A DNA stretch of 64,000 nucleotides from G965267185 sp965267185. GTDB taxonomy: Bacteria > Pseudomonadota > Alphaproteobacteria > UBA6615. The translations under genes and the position numbers were made by a program. Location of the stretch: NCBI GenBank assembly GCA_965267185.1, contig OZ253937.1, positions 744,001 through 808,000 of the forward strand. The letters run 5' to 3'. The notes beneath the pieces are model-generated. The model saw only the letters and a list, made by a program, of their open reading frames with translations, ran no database searches and was not told the origin of the DNA. This document shows positions 42,593-51,314 of this stretch, in pieces (within the stretch, counting starts at the first letter, position 1; each line of letters starts with the position of its first letter).

Positions 42593-42898
42593 ATGCGCGC
42601 ACGAATCTACCAGCCAGCCAAAACCGCGATGCAGTCGGGCCGCGCGAAGACCAGTAAATGGGTGCTCGAATACGAGCCGACCCGCCGCCAGCAGCTCGAT
42701 CCGCTGATGGGATGGCCCGGCGCCGGCGATACCATGGCCCAGGTACGGCTGACCTTCGATAGCCAGGACGAGGCGGTCGCCTATGCCGAGAAGCACGGCA
42801 TCGCTTATAGCGTGCAACACCCGAAACAACGGACGATTAGACCCAAGGCCTACGCCGACAACTTCGCCGTATCGCGCAAGGTGCCGTGGAGCCACTAA
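42593..42898 (+). CDS. complex I NDUFS4-like subunit (ETC complex I subunit)
   Basis: A 101-residue protein of the NDUFS4 (18-kDa AQDQ) family: MRARIYQPAKTAMQSG at the N-terminus, then KWVLEYEPTRRQQLDPLMGW, TFDSQDEAVAYAEKHGI and KAYADNFAVSRKVPWSH. This accessory subunit binds the peripheral arm of NADH:quinone oxidoreductase in alphaproteobacteria and mitochondria and aids assembly. It stands alone between tRNA-Pro and tRNA-Arg, far from any nuo gene in the window. Confidence 0.92.
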   Translation: MRARIYQPAKTAMQSGRAKTSKWVLEYEPTRRQQLDPLMGWPGAGDTMAQVRLTFDSQDEAVAYAEKHGIAYSVQHPKQRTIRPKAYADNFAVSRKVPWSH

Positions 42899-42952
42899 AT
42901 TTGGCTGTCAGCGGGCGCGCTTCGCGCTACGGTACTGCCTCGTCGATATTGG

Positions 42953-43029
<77 letters not shown>

Positions 43030-43151
43030 ACTCCGAATAATTGACAGCACTACCCGAAAAATATCGAGGTTTTCGGAAACGTTTGTTTGATTTGGAAGCG
43101 GTTTCTAAGCAGGGTAGCGCCCAATCGGTACATTCAAAAAAAGGTGTCATC

Positions 43152-43631
43152 ATGGCTGTTGCAAAACTGAAAGATCCGGAAGGTGCCAAAATCCGGAAAG
43201 TCGATTCAAAAAGTCAAAACGGCATAAAGTGTGAAATCAGCGTTCCGGACGGACACACATTTTTTACAGACGAGCCCGCCGAGCGGGGCGGGACGGACAC
43301 AGCAACATCGCCCCTGATGTACTTCACGGCGTCTTTGGCCGCCTGTCAGACGGTTCAAATTCATAAAGTGGCCAAGGCCATGAGAATTAATCACGGCGCC
43401 ATCAATATCCACGTCGAAACGACCACCGACCGCATCCCTGGGTTGGACGGCAGTGGTAAGGTTATGCGGTTCTGCGCTGCAGAAATGGTCGTAGACATTG
43501 AAACAGATGCGCCCCGTGAGAAGGTGGAGCGCCTTATGAAACTGTCCGAGGATCAATGCCCGGTCGGAAATCTCTTCGCGGACGCCGGTTACGAGCCGGA
43601 GTTGACCTTCAATATCCTGCCCATGCCCTAA
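43152..43631 (+). CDS. OsmC family peroxiredoxin-like protein
   Basis: A 159-residue OsmC/Ohr-like protein. The two conserved cysteines are in LAACQTVQIHK (peroxidatic region) and DQCPVGNLF (C-terminal). The protein should reduce organic hydroperoxides or act as a stress redox protein. ATG 43152 follows AAGGTG. A frame start at 43041 is unlikely, being only 12 bp from the tRNA-Arg 3' end. It is followed by a VOC gene on the same strand. Confidence 0.88.
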   Translation: MAVAKLKDPEGAKIRKVDSKSQNGIKCEISVPDGHTFFTDEPAERGGTDTATSPLMYFTASLAACQTVQIHKVAKAMRINHGAINIHVETTTDRIPGLDGSGKVMRFCAAEMVVDIETDAPREKVERLMKLSEDQCPVGNLFADAGYEPELTFNILPMP

Positions 43632-43652
43632 GCTGATTGGAAGGGGAAAGCG

Positions 43653-44033
43653 GTGTTTTCGCATATTATGGTTGGCGCGGATGACGTCGACGTTTCAAAA
43701 GAGTTCTATGACGCCGTACTCGGTGTGCTTGGCGTTCCGGAGGGTAAGATCGATCCGAAGGGGCGGGTTTTTTATCGCACCAGCACCGGCGTATTCGCGG
43801 TCTCGAAGCCGATCGACGGGACGGCCGTAACCGCCGCCAATGGCGGGACCATCGGCTTCGCCTGCGACAGCCCGGAAATGGCGAAGGCCTTCCATGACAC
43901 CGGCGTCGCCAACGGCGGTACGAGCATCGAAGATCCGCCCGGCTGGCGCGAGAGTGCGGCGGGAGGCCAGGTCTATCTCGCCTATCTGCGTGATCCCTAC
44001 GGCAACAAGCTCTGCGCGCTGCATCGCGGCTAG
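43653..44033 (+). CDS. VOC family (glyoxalase/bleomycin-resistance-like) protein
   Basis: A 126-residue single VOC-domain protein: FSHIMVGADDVDVSKEFYDAVLGV at the N-terminus and VYLAYLRDPYGNKLCALH at the C-terminus, with the metal-ligand-like His/Glu pattern reduced (H5 present). Such proteins bind divalent metals and act on varied small substrates. GTG 43653 is preceded by GGAAGGGGAAAG. It is convergent with the LysR gene (29-bp gap). Confidence 0.85.
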   Translation: MFSHIMVGADDVDVSKEFYDAVLGVLGVPEGKIDPKGRVFYRTSTGVFAVSKPIDGTAVTAANGGTIGFACDSPEMAKAFHDTGVANGGTSIEDPPGWRESAAGGQVYLAYLRDPYGNKLCALHRG

Positions 44034-44062
44034 CTTCCGCCCACTACAATTTTAGGCCCGTC

Positions 44063-44947
44063 TTACGCGAGCGCTTCGGCCAATAGATCGAACACGAGGC
44101 GGATGCGGCGGCTGGTGTGAAGCTCACGGTGCGTGGTGAGCCAAATGGGGATCGGAATAGGATCGAAATCGGGCAGCACGCATTCCATTCCGGGCGTGAT
44201 CTCCGCGAGATCTTCGGTCGTGATGCTAATGCCGAGACCTTGTTTCACTAGTTCCCAGTTCACGACGCCATTATCCGCGATCAGTTTTATGTTGTCCTTC
44301 GTAAGCGGCAAACCGAACGAGTTCATGGCGGACAAAAACCGCTCGGAGCGTTCGGGAGCAATGAATACGGCGTCCGCCAGATCGTCGACGGTTTCCGGGC
44401 GGCCGTGCGCGTCGAGATAGGCGGTCGAGGCGTAGAGACGGGCCGAGGTTTCGCGCACCAGTTTTGCGATCAGGTCGGGCTGCTCGGGGCGGACATGGCG
44501 GATGGCGATATCGGCCTCGCGCCGCTGCAAGTCGCTGACGGCATTGGAGGCAACGATCTCGATCTCGATCCCCGGCGCAGTATCGCGGAGTTGCTTCACA
44601 ATGTCGGGTAAGAAGTAGGTCGCCATCACGTGCGTCGCTGTAATGCAGACTTGGCCCTCGATCGTCTGCGATTGCCCCGAGGCCGTGAGCGCCACGCGGC
44701 TGGCGGCTTCCCCCATGGCGCGCACATGATCGAGCAGCTCAAGGCCGGATTGGGTTAGCGATAGCGAGCGGCCGACGCGTTCGAAGAGGGTAACGCCGAG
44801 CGATTGTTCGAGCGCGGCGACCTGACGGCCGAGGGTTGGCTGGGTTAGGCCGAGCGCGCGGGCCGCCGCCGACAGCGACCCCTCTTCGGCGGTCACCAGG
44901 AAGGCCCGCGTCTGGTTCCAGTCGAACGCGATGTTCTGCCAATTCAT
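44063..44947 (-). CDS. LysR family transcriptional regulator
   Basis: A 294-residue regulator. The N-terminal winged helix has FLVTAEEGSLSAAARALGL and LTQPTLGRQVAALEQSLGV, the C-terminal co-inducer domain starts near residue 90 (GQVCITATHVMATYFLP). It may regulate the divergent methyltransferase gene starting at 45055 with a 107-bp gap. Target and effector are not evident. Confidence 0.9.
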   Translation of the reverse strand: MNWQNIAFDWNQTRAFLVTAEEGSLSAAARALGLTQPTLGRQVAALEQSLGVTLFERVGRSLSLTQSGLELLDHVRAMGEAASRVALTASGQSQTIEGQVCITATHVMATYFLPDIVKQLRDTAPGIEIEIVASNAVSDLQRREADIAIRHVRPEQPDLIAKLVRETSARLYASTAYLDAHGRPETVDDLADAVFIAPERSERFLSAMNSFGLPLTKDNIKLIADNGVVNWELVKQGLGISITTEDLAEITPGMECVLPDFDPIPIPIWLTTHRELHTSRRIRLVFDLLAEALA

Positions 44948-45054
44948 GCGTTTTTGTATATGAAACCTACAGAAATCGGCAATTCATATTTCATTAGCGC
45001 ATGATTAGGTGAGGTTCGCACGAAGCGATCTCGCTCAAACAAACGGAGATAACG

Positions 45055-45699
45055 ATGGGTCAATCAAGCCGGTTTTGGGACAGGCATGCGGAAGGCTATG
45101 CGAAACAGCCGGTCGCCGACGAAGCGGCTTATCAGAAAAAGCTGGCGGTGACCCGCGACTATCTCCGGCCCGATATGGAAGTGCTGGAGTTCGGCTGTGG
45201 CACCGGATCGACCGCCATCGTCCACGCGCCCCACGTAAAGCATATCCAAGCGATCGATATCTCGGCGAAGATGCTCGAAATAGCGCAGCGCAAGGCGGAC
45301 GCCGCAGATGTTCGGAACGTTACGTTCGAACAATCGACCATCGAAGCGTTCGACGCCCCCGATGAAAGCTTCGATGCGGTATTGGGGCTGAGCATTTTGC
45401 ATCTGCTGGAAAACAAGGAAGCCGCCATCGCCAAGGTCCATAGGATGCTCAAACCGGGCGGCATTTTCGTCACCAGTACGGTGTGCCTGGGCGAGACCAT
45501 GAAATGGTTCAAAGTGATCGGTCCGGTCGGCAGGTTCTTCGGCCTAATGCCGCTGGTCCGCGTTTTCACCGCGGCGGAACTGGAGCAAAGCCTGACTGAA
45601 GGCGGCTTTACGATCGACCATCAATGGCGGCCGGGAAACGGCAAATCGGGGTTCAAAGCGGTGTTCATCGTGGCGAAAAAGGCCGCGCATCCGAGCTAG
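45055..45699 (+). CDS. class I SAM-dependent methyltransferase
   Basis: A 214-residue methyltransferase. Motif I is VLEFGCGTGSTAIVHAP (residues about 43-59), then QAIDISAKMLEIAQRK, and the Rossmann motif II region ESFDAVLGLSILHLLEN; MLKPGGIF is motif III. It methylates an unknown small acceptor. ATG 45055 follows GGAGATAACG. It is divergent to the LysR gene, which may regulate it. Confidence 0.9.
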   Translation: MGQSSRFWDRHAEGYAKQPVADEAAYQKKLAVTRDYLRPDMEVLEFGCGTGSTAIVHAPHVKHIQAIDISAKMLEIAQRKADAADVRNVTFEQSTIEAFDAPDESFDAVLGLSILHLLENKEAAIAKVHRMLKPGGIFVTSTVCLGETMKWFKVIGPVGRFFGLMPLVRVFTAAELEQSLTEGGFTIDHQWRPGNGKSGFKAVFIVAKKAAHPS

Positions 45700-45779
45700 G
45701 CGCTCGATCAATCCCATGCTACCGCCATTCCACCATGTTGAGTTGACACTCGACCCAGGCTAGCCCAGACTTGTGCCCA

Positions 45780-46925
45780 ATGGGACTAAACGGGCCGCTT
45801 GCTGAGATTGCGTTGCTGGCCTACCGCGCGGCGGGCCAGGCCGATTTATGGCCGCTTGTTATGGACAAGCTGAGCGAAGAGTTCGGCGGCCAAGCCGGCA
45901 GCGCCGCCGTCATCGAAGCCCACGATCTGCAAACCGGCGCGTGCTCCATCGTGACCGGCAGCGCGGTTATCGATCCTGCCGATTTCGCACGTTACATCGA
46001 TTACTACGTGGATATCTGCCCGCGGGTCGAGGCATCCCGAGCGTTCGCACCCGATGTCATCCACCACGACGATCTAATCGGCGACGAGCGCACCCTGGAC
46101 AAGAGCGAGTATTACACCGACTTCCTGGCGCCGCAGGGCTACCGGTACTTTATCGGCGCCAACATCGTTTTCGATCCGGCGCAAAAAGTAATTCTGTCGG
46201 TACAACGGCCGCCGGCGGCAGGCCGCGTCGACGAACACATTGTCGACGCGTTCGGGCAGCTGCGCCCCCATCTCGGCAGCGCCTTTGTCCTGCACCAGAT
46301 GTTGGAGGGCTATAAAGGCCGCGCGGCGGCGCTCGAGGAGATTATCGAAGACCTGCCGCGCGGTGTCGTTCTCGTGAACAAGAATGGCGAGATCCTGTCC
46401 ATAAACGGGACGGCCGAAGACATGATCGTCAGCCATGACGATCTCGCGGTACGCGACCGTCGTTTAACGGCACTCGACCCGGATATCGCCGCTTCGCTCG
46501 ACGAGATGATCGCAAATGCCATCGGCATGATGGCGAGCGGTATGTACGGGATGAGACGCACCTTGCGCCTCACCGACGCCCGCGGTGGCGATTTGCTGCT
46601 TCGGGCCATTCCGTTGCCCCGGGCCTATGGGGAGGCCCAGGTCGCCGAACCGGCGGTCGCGGCAGTTCTCATCGAGGAGTTACCGCCGCGCATCGAGATC
46701 TTACCGGCCCGCCTTAGGGTGCTCTATGGCCTGACGCCGACCGAGGCAGAGCTGGCCGCGGCGTTTGCTGCCGGCGCGACCCTCGAAGAGATGGCCGAAC
46801 GGCGCCATGTAACGATTGCGACCGTCCGCACCCATTTCGTGCGCATCCGCGACAAGATGGAGGCGCGCAACCTAGCCGAATTGATGCGGATTATCCTTAA
46901 TACCACGACTTCTGAGCCCTCATAA
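45780..46925 (+). CDS. LuxR-type HTH regulator with PAS-like sensor
   Basis: A 381-residue regulator. The first ~170 residues resemble a sensor region seen in autoinducer-family or PAS-linked regulators, the middle (LPRGVVLVNKNGEILSINGTAEDMI) is PAS-like, and the last 60 residues are the LuxR HTH (LTPTEAELAAAFAAGATLEEM...VTIATVRTHFVRIRDKMEARN). Ligand unknown. ATG 45780 is used; TTG 45771 is in frame. A PEP-CTERM gene follows on the same strand. Confidence 0.85.
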   Translation: MGLNGPLAEIALLAYRAAGQADLWPLVMDKLSEEFGGQAGSAAVIEAHDLQTGACSIVTGSAVIDPADFARYIDYYVDICPRVEASRAFAPDVIHHDDLIGDERTLDKSEYYTDFLAPQGYRYFIGANIVFDPAQKVILSVQRPPAAGRVDEHIVDAFGQLRPHLGSAFVLHQMLEGYKGRAAALEEIIEDLPRGVVLVNKNGEILSINGTAEDMIVSHDDLAVRDRRLTALDPDIAASLDEMIANAIGMMASGMYGMRRTLRLTDARGGDLLLRAIPLPRAYGEAQVAEPAVAAVLIEELPPRIEILPARLRVLYGLTPTEAELAAAFAAGATLEEMAERRHVTIATVRTHFVRIRDKMEARNLAELMRIILNTTTSEPS

Positions 46926-47065
46926 ACCGGCCTCTTCGGGACCGGTGCTCCCTACAACATTTGTATGACGACAGCCCTCGGGGCGGTGCCTAGCCTTGGC
47001 ATGACGAACCGGCAATCCGGCGCAGACAAATCGCGCTGACGGGCCGGCACTCAGGGAGGATTGCG

Positions 47066-47806
47066 ATGCGAACGTTCTCTCATATTGCGGCCGTTGCTGG
47101 ATTGGTTGGACTTTTGGGCGTGGTGGCTGCTACCGCTGCCCATGCGGTGCCAGTCTTCGTCGATGATTTCAGTTTCGAAAATCAGAATGCCGGAGCGGGA
47201 GGATTTTGTTTCGGTGCATGCTTAGGCGGCGCGTGGTCTGGCAGCAATGTGGGCGGGATACTGGATGCATCCATCATCGATATATCGGGACCAGGCGATT
47301 TGCCCAGTCCGCTGCCCGACGGCAACAAGACCGTATTCGACAATCAACCTAACGCCGGTCCGTCCCAGGTGTTGGCGCACACTCTCCTTGCCAATACGCG
47401 TTATACGCTCCAGGTCGAAGCGGCGTTTTGGCTGAACAATCCCATGGCGCAGTTTCCCGAGTTGCGGCTCCAAAGCGGCGATACCGATGAGTTGATTGGT
47501 TCTGTGCCTGTGGTCGCCACGGCTGCTGAATGGCTCACGCAAACTCTTGTCGTCGACATAGGAGATGTGCACGCCCTGCTCGGCGATCCTCTCAAAATAT
47601 TCTTATCGAGCGGATGCGCGCCCGGTTGCCCGCCGGGAACGAGGGAGCAACAAATCTGGTGGGACAATGTTCGCCTCGACGCGTCGCCGCTGAACTCCGA
47701 TCCGCCGGACATTCCCGAACCAGGGACGCTGGGTCTGTTCGCAATCGGTCTTGCTGGACTTGGCGTGATGAGCCGCCGCCGGCGTGAGTCACCCCGCCCT
47801 CGATAA
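47066..47806 (+). CDS. PEP-CTERM sorting domain protein
   Basis: A 246-residue exported protein. The signal peptide is residues 1-28 (MRTFSHIAAVAGLVGLLG, cleavage near AHA), and the C-terminus has IPEPGTLGLFAIGLAGLGVMSRRRR, the PEP-CTERM tripartite motif of PEP, a hydrophobic helix and basic residues. Such proteins are cut and sorted by an exosortase to the cell surface or matrix. The mature part is Gly/Asn-rich with four Cys. GGGAGG precedes ATG 47066. Confidence 0.88.
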   Translation: MRTFSHIAAVAGLVGLLGVVAATAAHAVPVFVDDFSFENQNAGAGGFCFGACLGGAWSGSNVGGILDASIIDISGPGDLPSPLPDGNKTVFDNQPNAGPSQVLAHTLLANTRYTLQVEAAFWLNNPMAQFPELRLQSGDTDELIGSVPVVATAAEWLTQTLVVDIGDVHALLGDPLKIFLSSGCAPGCPPGTREQQIWWDNVRLDASPLNSDPPDIPEPGTLGLFAIGLAGLGVMSRRRRESPRPR

Positions 47807-48013
47807 TCGGTCGGCTTGCTTCAATAACGTCGGAGTGCGGTTTCGGCCGTGCATGGACAGAATATGCGCCTTAGCTTCGGCGAGCGCATGCCCGCTGCAG
47901 TGCCAAATAGCGGGTTCTTGCGAGTTCCCTGAAAAATCTGATGGACCTCAGGAGTGCCGGTGAGAGCTTGCTTGGCGTCGCCGATAATCGGCCCGGCACC
48001 TCCTTGAATGATC

Positions 48014-48060
48014 CAACTTGGTTAAGTTCCCGTAACACTCAATGCACACTTTGGTGCATT
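48014..48060. promoter_or_regulatory. two inverted repeats upstream of DUF3833 gene
   Basis: AACTT-GGTT-AAGTT at 48015-48028 and AATGCAC-ACTTTG-GTGCATT at 48041-48060 stand just before the DUF3833 gene. They resemble operator or stem structures. No regulator gene stands beside this transcription unit. The rest of the 47807-48087 gap shows no gene. Confidence 0.4.
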
Positions 48061-48087
48061 CGATGAGTTGAGGCGGGGTGGCAAACC

Positions 48088-48666
48088 ATGTGGCGAAACC
48101 GATTGTTGCTGGTGCTCGGTCTCCTCGTCTTTAGCGGATGTAGCGCCATGGATATTAAAGATTTTGCTGATCAAACGCCGCGGCTTGTTCTCGAGGACTA
48201 TTTCGAAGGACGGACGCGTGCTTGGGGTATTTTCGAAGACCGCTTCGGCAATTTGAGGCGGCAATTCGAAGTCGATATCGCAGGAACCATCGATGACGAT
48301 ATCCTCACGCTCGACGAGCACTTTACGTTCGCCGATGGCGAAACCGATCGCCGTGTCTGGAAGATCCGCCGTCTCGACGCGACGACCTACGAAGGCACGG
48401 CGGACGACGTGATCGGAACCGCCCGCGGAAAAGTTGCCGGCAACGCGCTCAATTGGGTCTACGACATAGACCTCGCGATGGGGGACCGGTCCCTGCGCGT
48501 GCAGTTTAACGACTGGCTGTTTTTGCGGCCCGATGGCGTTTTGATCAACCGCGCCCGCGTCACCAAATGGGGGGTCGAGATTGGCCAGGTAACGCTGTTT
48601 TTCCAACAGGTTGAGGACGCCGCAGCGCCATCCCGAAACGCGGTATTTCAAGTGGCGGCGGAATAG
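48088..48666 (+). CDS. DUF3833 domain-containing lipoprotein
   Basis: A 192-residue lipoprotein with the lipobox LVFSGC at residues about 14-19. The mature domain has LVLEDYFEGRTRAWGIFEDRFGN and the DUF3833 pattern WVYDIDLAMGDRSLRVQFNDWLF. It should be anchored at the outer face of a membrane. The family is uncharacterised but recurs in clusters with photo-oxidative-stress/lipid-modification genes. ATG 48088 follows GGCGGGGTGG. It starts a three-gene run with the next gene 2 bp away. Confidence 0.85.
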   Translation: MWRNRLLLVLGLLVFSGCSAMDIKDFADQTPRLVLEDYFEGRTRAWGIFEDRFGNLRRQFEVDIAGTIDDDILTLDEHFTFADGETDRRVWKIRRLDATTYEGTADDVIGTARGKVAGNALNWVYDIDLAMGDRSLRVQFNDWLFLRPDGVLINRARVTKWGVEIGQVTLFFQQVEDAAAPSRNAVFQVAAE

Positions 48667-48668
48667 TC

Positions 48669-49379
48669 ATGGTGCGCCGTCTTCTAGTTGTTTGCTTGAT
48701 TGGGTTGGCGTCCGCCATGTCGGCGCCCTCGGCCGCGGCAAAAGAGTCCGATGTAGATGGGACATTGCGCTTCGAAGTTGAGCTGGGTGGCCGTCCGATC
48801 GGCGAACACGCGCTCGCCTTCCGAAGGCAGCCCGACGACGCTCTCGCCGTCGATATTCAGATCGATCTCGAGGTAACTTTCGGCCCCTTCACGATTTACG
48901 AATACCGTCACCGCAACGAAACCCTGTGGCGTGCCGGACGGCTCGCGCGCCTGCAAAGCCGGACCGACGACGATGGCGACACCTTCAATTTGAGTGCCGT
49001 CGCGGACGCGCAAGGCTTGGCGGTGCAATCGGAAGTGACCGGTACCTATACGGCCGCTCCTGAAACGCTGCCGACGACCTATTGGATGGTATCGACGGTA
49101 GCCCAGGATCGGCTGCTTAATAGCCAGACTGGCGAGTTGATCGATGTCGACATTACCCGGGTCGGCCGTGAGACGGTGGCTGGCCCCGAGGGACCCATCG
49201 CCGCCACGCGGTATCGCGTTGAGGGCGATCTGGAAGTCGACCTCTGGTATGACAATCGGGATACATTGGTGCAGCTTTCCTTTCAGGCGCGCGGCTCCGA
49301 GGTGTCCTACCGTTTGGTCGAGCGCTGGGGCGTGAACTCGCTGCCGTCCTGGCAATTTGCGATGGACAGCGGCAATTGA
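48669..49379 (+). CDS. DUF6134-family secreted protein
   Basis: A 236-residue exported protein with a signal peptide (MVRRLLVVCLIGLASAMSA, cleavage near AAA). The mature part is beta-rich: GTLRFEVELGGRPIGEHAL, VTFGPFTIYEYRHRNETLW, LPTTYWMVSTVAQDRLLNSQTGEL and VDLWYDNRDTLVQLSF, as in the DUF6134 family of lipid-associated periplasmic proteins. No activity is known. It follows the DUF3833 gene by 2 bp and overlaps or nearly overlaps the MFS gene. Confidence 0.85.
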   Translation: MVRRLLVVCLIGLASAMSAPSAAAKESDVDGTLRFEVELGGRPIGEHALAFRRQPDDALAVDIQIDLEVTFGPFTIYEYRHRNETLWRAGRLARLQSRTDDDGDTFNLSAVADAQGLAVQSEVTGTYTAAPETLPTTYWMVSTVAQDRLLNSQTGELIDVDITRVGRETVAGPEGPIAATRYRVEGDLEVDLWYDNRDTLVQLSFQARGSEVSYRLVERWGVNSLPSWQFAMDSGN

Positions 49380-50724
49380 GCTGACGGCTGTTGATGTGAG
49401 CGCATCCGTTGCCGCCCCATCGGCCCTCTCGCGTTGGCAGCTCGCCGCCTACGGCCTCCCGGGTGCGCCGCTGGCCGTCCTGTTGTTGCCGCTGTTCGTC
49501 ACCGTGCCGACCTATTATGCCGACGATTTGGGACTCGGGTTCGCCGCCGTTGGCGGCATTCTTTTTTTCGCCCGCATTTGGGACGTGGTGACCGATCCGG
49601 TGATCGGCGCGTTATCCGACCGCACCGCGAACCGGTTTGGCCGCCGCCGGCCCTGGCTCGTCGTGGGGGCACCGATCCTCGTCGCCGGCGCTTGGATGCT
49701 GTTTCAGCCGCCCTTCGACGTCGTCGGGTGGGTTTATTTGCTGGTGGCAACGCTGGTGCTCTATCTCGGCGGCACCATGGTGATGCTGCCCTATACCGCG
49801 TGGGCGGCCGAGCTGTCTCGCGATCACCATGAGCGCAGCCGCATCGCCGCCGCGCGCGAGGCGGCTATCGTCGCCGGAACCGTCGGCGCGATGGCGGTCC
49901 CGGCTTTGATCGGGATGGACCGCTCTTTCGTGATGAACAGCACCGCGGTGATGCTCACCCTATTGGTGCCGGCGACGGTGTTGCTTGCCGTTATTTCTTT
50001 GCCCGACCCGCAGACGCGCCAGCAGCGGCCGCGCAACTGGGTGCTCGCTTTCTCGCAGCTGCGCGACAACCGCCCGTTTCGGCGGCTGATCGCCGCTTAC
50101 TTTGTGAACGGCGTCGCCTACGGCCTGCCGGCGACCTTGTTTTTGCTCTATGTCGAGCATGTTTTGCAGCGTCCCGAGTGGGCGTGGTGGTTGCTGATCA
50201 TCTATTTCGCCAGCGCCATCGTAGCGTTGCCGTTGTGGCTCGCGGTGAGCCGGCGCATCGGTAAGCGGATGACCTGGATCGTCGCGATGACGCTGGCGGC
50301 CGCCGCGTTCTGGCCGGCGGTGCTGCTCGGCCCCGGCGACTTGGTGTGGTTTATCGCTATCTGCGTCCTGACCGGCATGCCGCTGGGGGCCGAACTGGTG
50401 ATGCCGCCATCCATGCAAGCGGATGTCGTCGATGCGGACACGGCCATGACTGGCGTGCAGCGGGCCGGCACGTTCTTCGGCCTATGGGGCGTGGCGACCA
50501 AGATACCCCTGGCCTTGGGGGTCGGCATTGCGTTCCCGGTTCTGGAATTCGCCGGCTTTAACGGCAGCGCGGCAACAAATACACCGTCATCGCTCTTGGT
50601 GCTCGCCGGTCTCTACGGATTACTGCCCGTTGCGTTCAAGCTCGTCGCCATACGGTTGATTTGGTCGTACAAGCTCGACGAAACCGCCCATAGCCGTATC
50701 GCCCGGGATCTGAGTGCCGCCTGA
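49357..50724 (+). CDS. MFS transporter, GPH (glycoside-pentoside-hexuronide) type
   Basis: A 12-helix cation symporter with FARIWDVVTDPVIGALSDRTANRFGRRRPW after the second helix and a symmetric loop in the second half. GPH proteins import sugars or related compounds with H+ or Na+, and some MFSD2-type relatives move lipids. The start is ambiguous: ATG 49357 overlaps the previous gene by 23 bp, GTG 49396 (VSASVAAPSALSRW) avoids the overlap. It closes the DUF3833-DUF6134 run. Confidence 0.85.
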   Translation: MRWTAAIELTAVDVSASVAAPSALSRWQLAAYGLPGAPLAVLLLPLFVTVPTYYADDLGLGFAAVGGILFFARIWDVVTDPVIGALSDRTANRFGRRRPWLVVGAPILVAGAWMLFQPPFDVVGWVYLLVATLVLYLGGTMVMLPYTAWAAELSRDHHERSRIAAAREAAIVAGTVGAMAVPALIGMDRSFVMNSTAVMLTLLVPATVLLAVISLPDPQTRQQRPRNWVLAFSQLRDNRPFRRLIAAYFVNGVAYGLPATLFLLYVEHVLQRPEWAWWLLIIYFASAIVALPLWLAVSRRIGKRMTWIVAMTLAAAAFWPAVLLGPGDLVWFIAICVLTGMPLGAELVMPPSMQADVVDADTAMTGVQRAGTFFGLWGVATKIPLALGVGIAFPVLEFAGFNGSAATNTPSSLLVLAGLYGLLPVAFKLVAIRLIWSYKLDETAHSRIARDLSAA

Positions 50725-50824
50725 GCGGTACTATCGAGTTGTTTCGAGGCGGCCGGCCCGGCAAAATCGATTTTGGCGGGCACGCGACGCTGCCAGCTCT
50801 ATCTAGAATTCAGGAGATCGACGG

Positions 50825-51229
50825 ATGTATGCCTTTAGCCTTCAGGATGAGCAGGAATTCGACCCCCAACGCCATGTCGAGAAGATCCTCGGCACCGCCG
50901 CCGAGGGTGACTTCACCGTGGCGTGCTGGGAACCGGGGCAGGTGAGCCCCAACCACTGTCATCCCGACGCGACGGAGATCTATTTCTGCTACCAGGGCGG
51001 CGGCACGATGACGACACCCGACGGCACCATCGAGGTTAAACCCGGTGCCTTCGTCGTCCATCCGCCGGGCGAGGTGCACGAATACGCCAACGGGCCGGAG
51101 CGCACGCTGTTGTTCCGGGTGCGCTACGGCACCGACATGGCGCCGCGCATGGTCGATTGGCCGTCGAACCCCGACTGGCAGGCGACCGCCGAAGATAAGG
51201 CCTATTTCGAGCAGAACCCGGTTACTTAG
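50825..51229 (+). CDS. cupin domain protein
   Basis: A 134-residue single-domain cupin. The metal-binding motif is PNHCHPDATEIYFCYQGGG (residues about 43-61), with GAFVVHPPGEVHEY as motif 2. It probably binds a divalent metal and acts on or senses a small molecule. ATG 50825 lies 9 bp behind AGGAG. The stop is followed by a hairpin repeat and the convergent CoA-transferase gene. Confidence 0.88.
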   Translation: MYAFSLQDEQEFDPQRHVEKILGTAAEGDFTVACWEPGQVSPNHCHPDATEIYFCYQGGGTMTTPDGTIEVKPGAFVVHPPGEVHEYANGPERTLLFRVRYGTDMAPRMVDWPSNPDWQATAEDKAYFEQNPVT

Positions 51230-51241
51230 ACTGGCCCCATA

Positions 51242-51292
51242 CTTCGACAAGCTCAGCATGAGGCCTCACCCTGAGCCTGTCGAACGGCGAGG
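51242..51292. repeat. imperfect inverted repeat, likely bidirectional terminator
   Basis: CTTCGACAAGCTCAGCATG and the facing CCCTGAGCCTGTCGAA form an imperfect inverted repeat between the cupin gene and the convergent CoA-transferase gene. This CTTCGACAAGCTCAG / CTGAGCCTGTCGAA pair is a common genomic repeat in Alphaproteobacteria. Confidence 0.8.
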
Positions 51293-51314
51293 CCGATGGG
51301 CGAACCGCGTTTAT

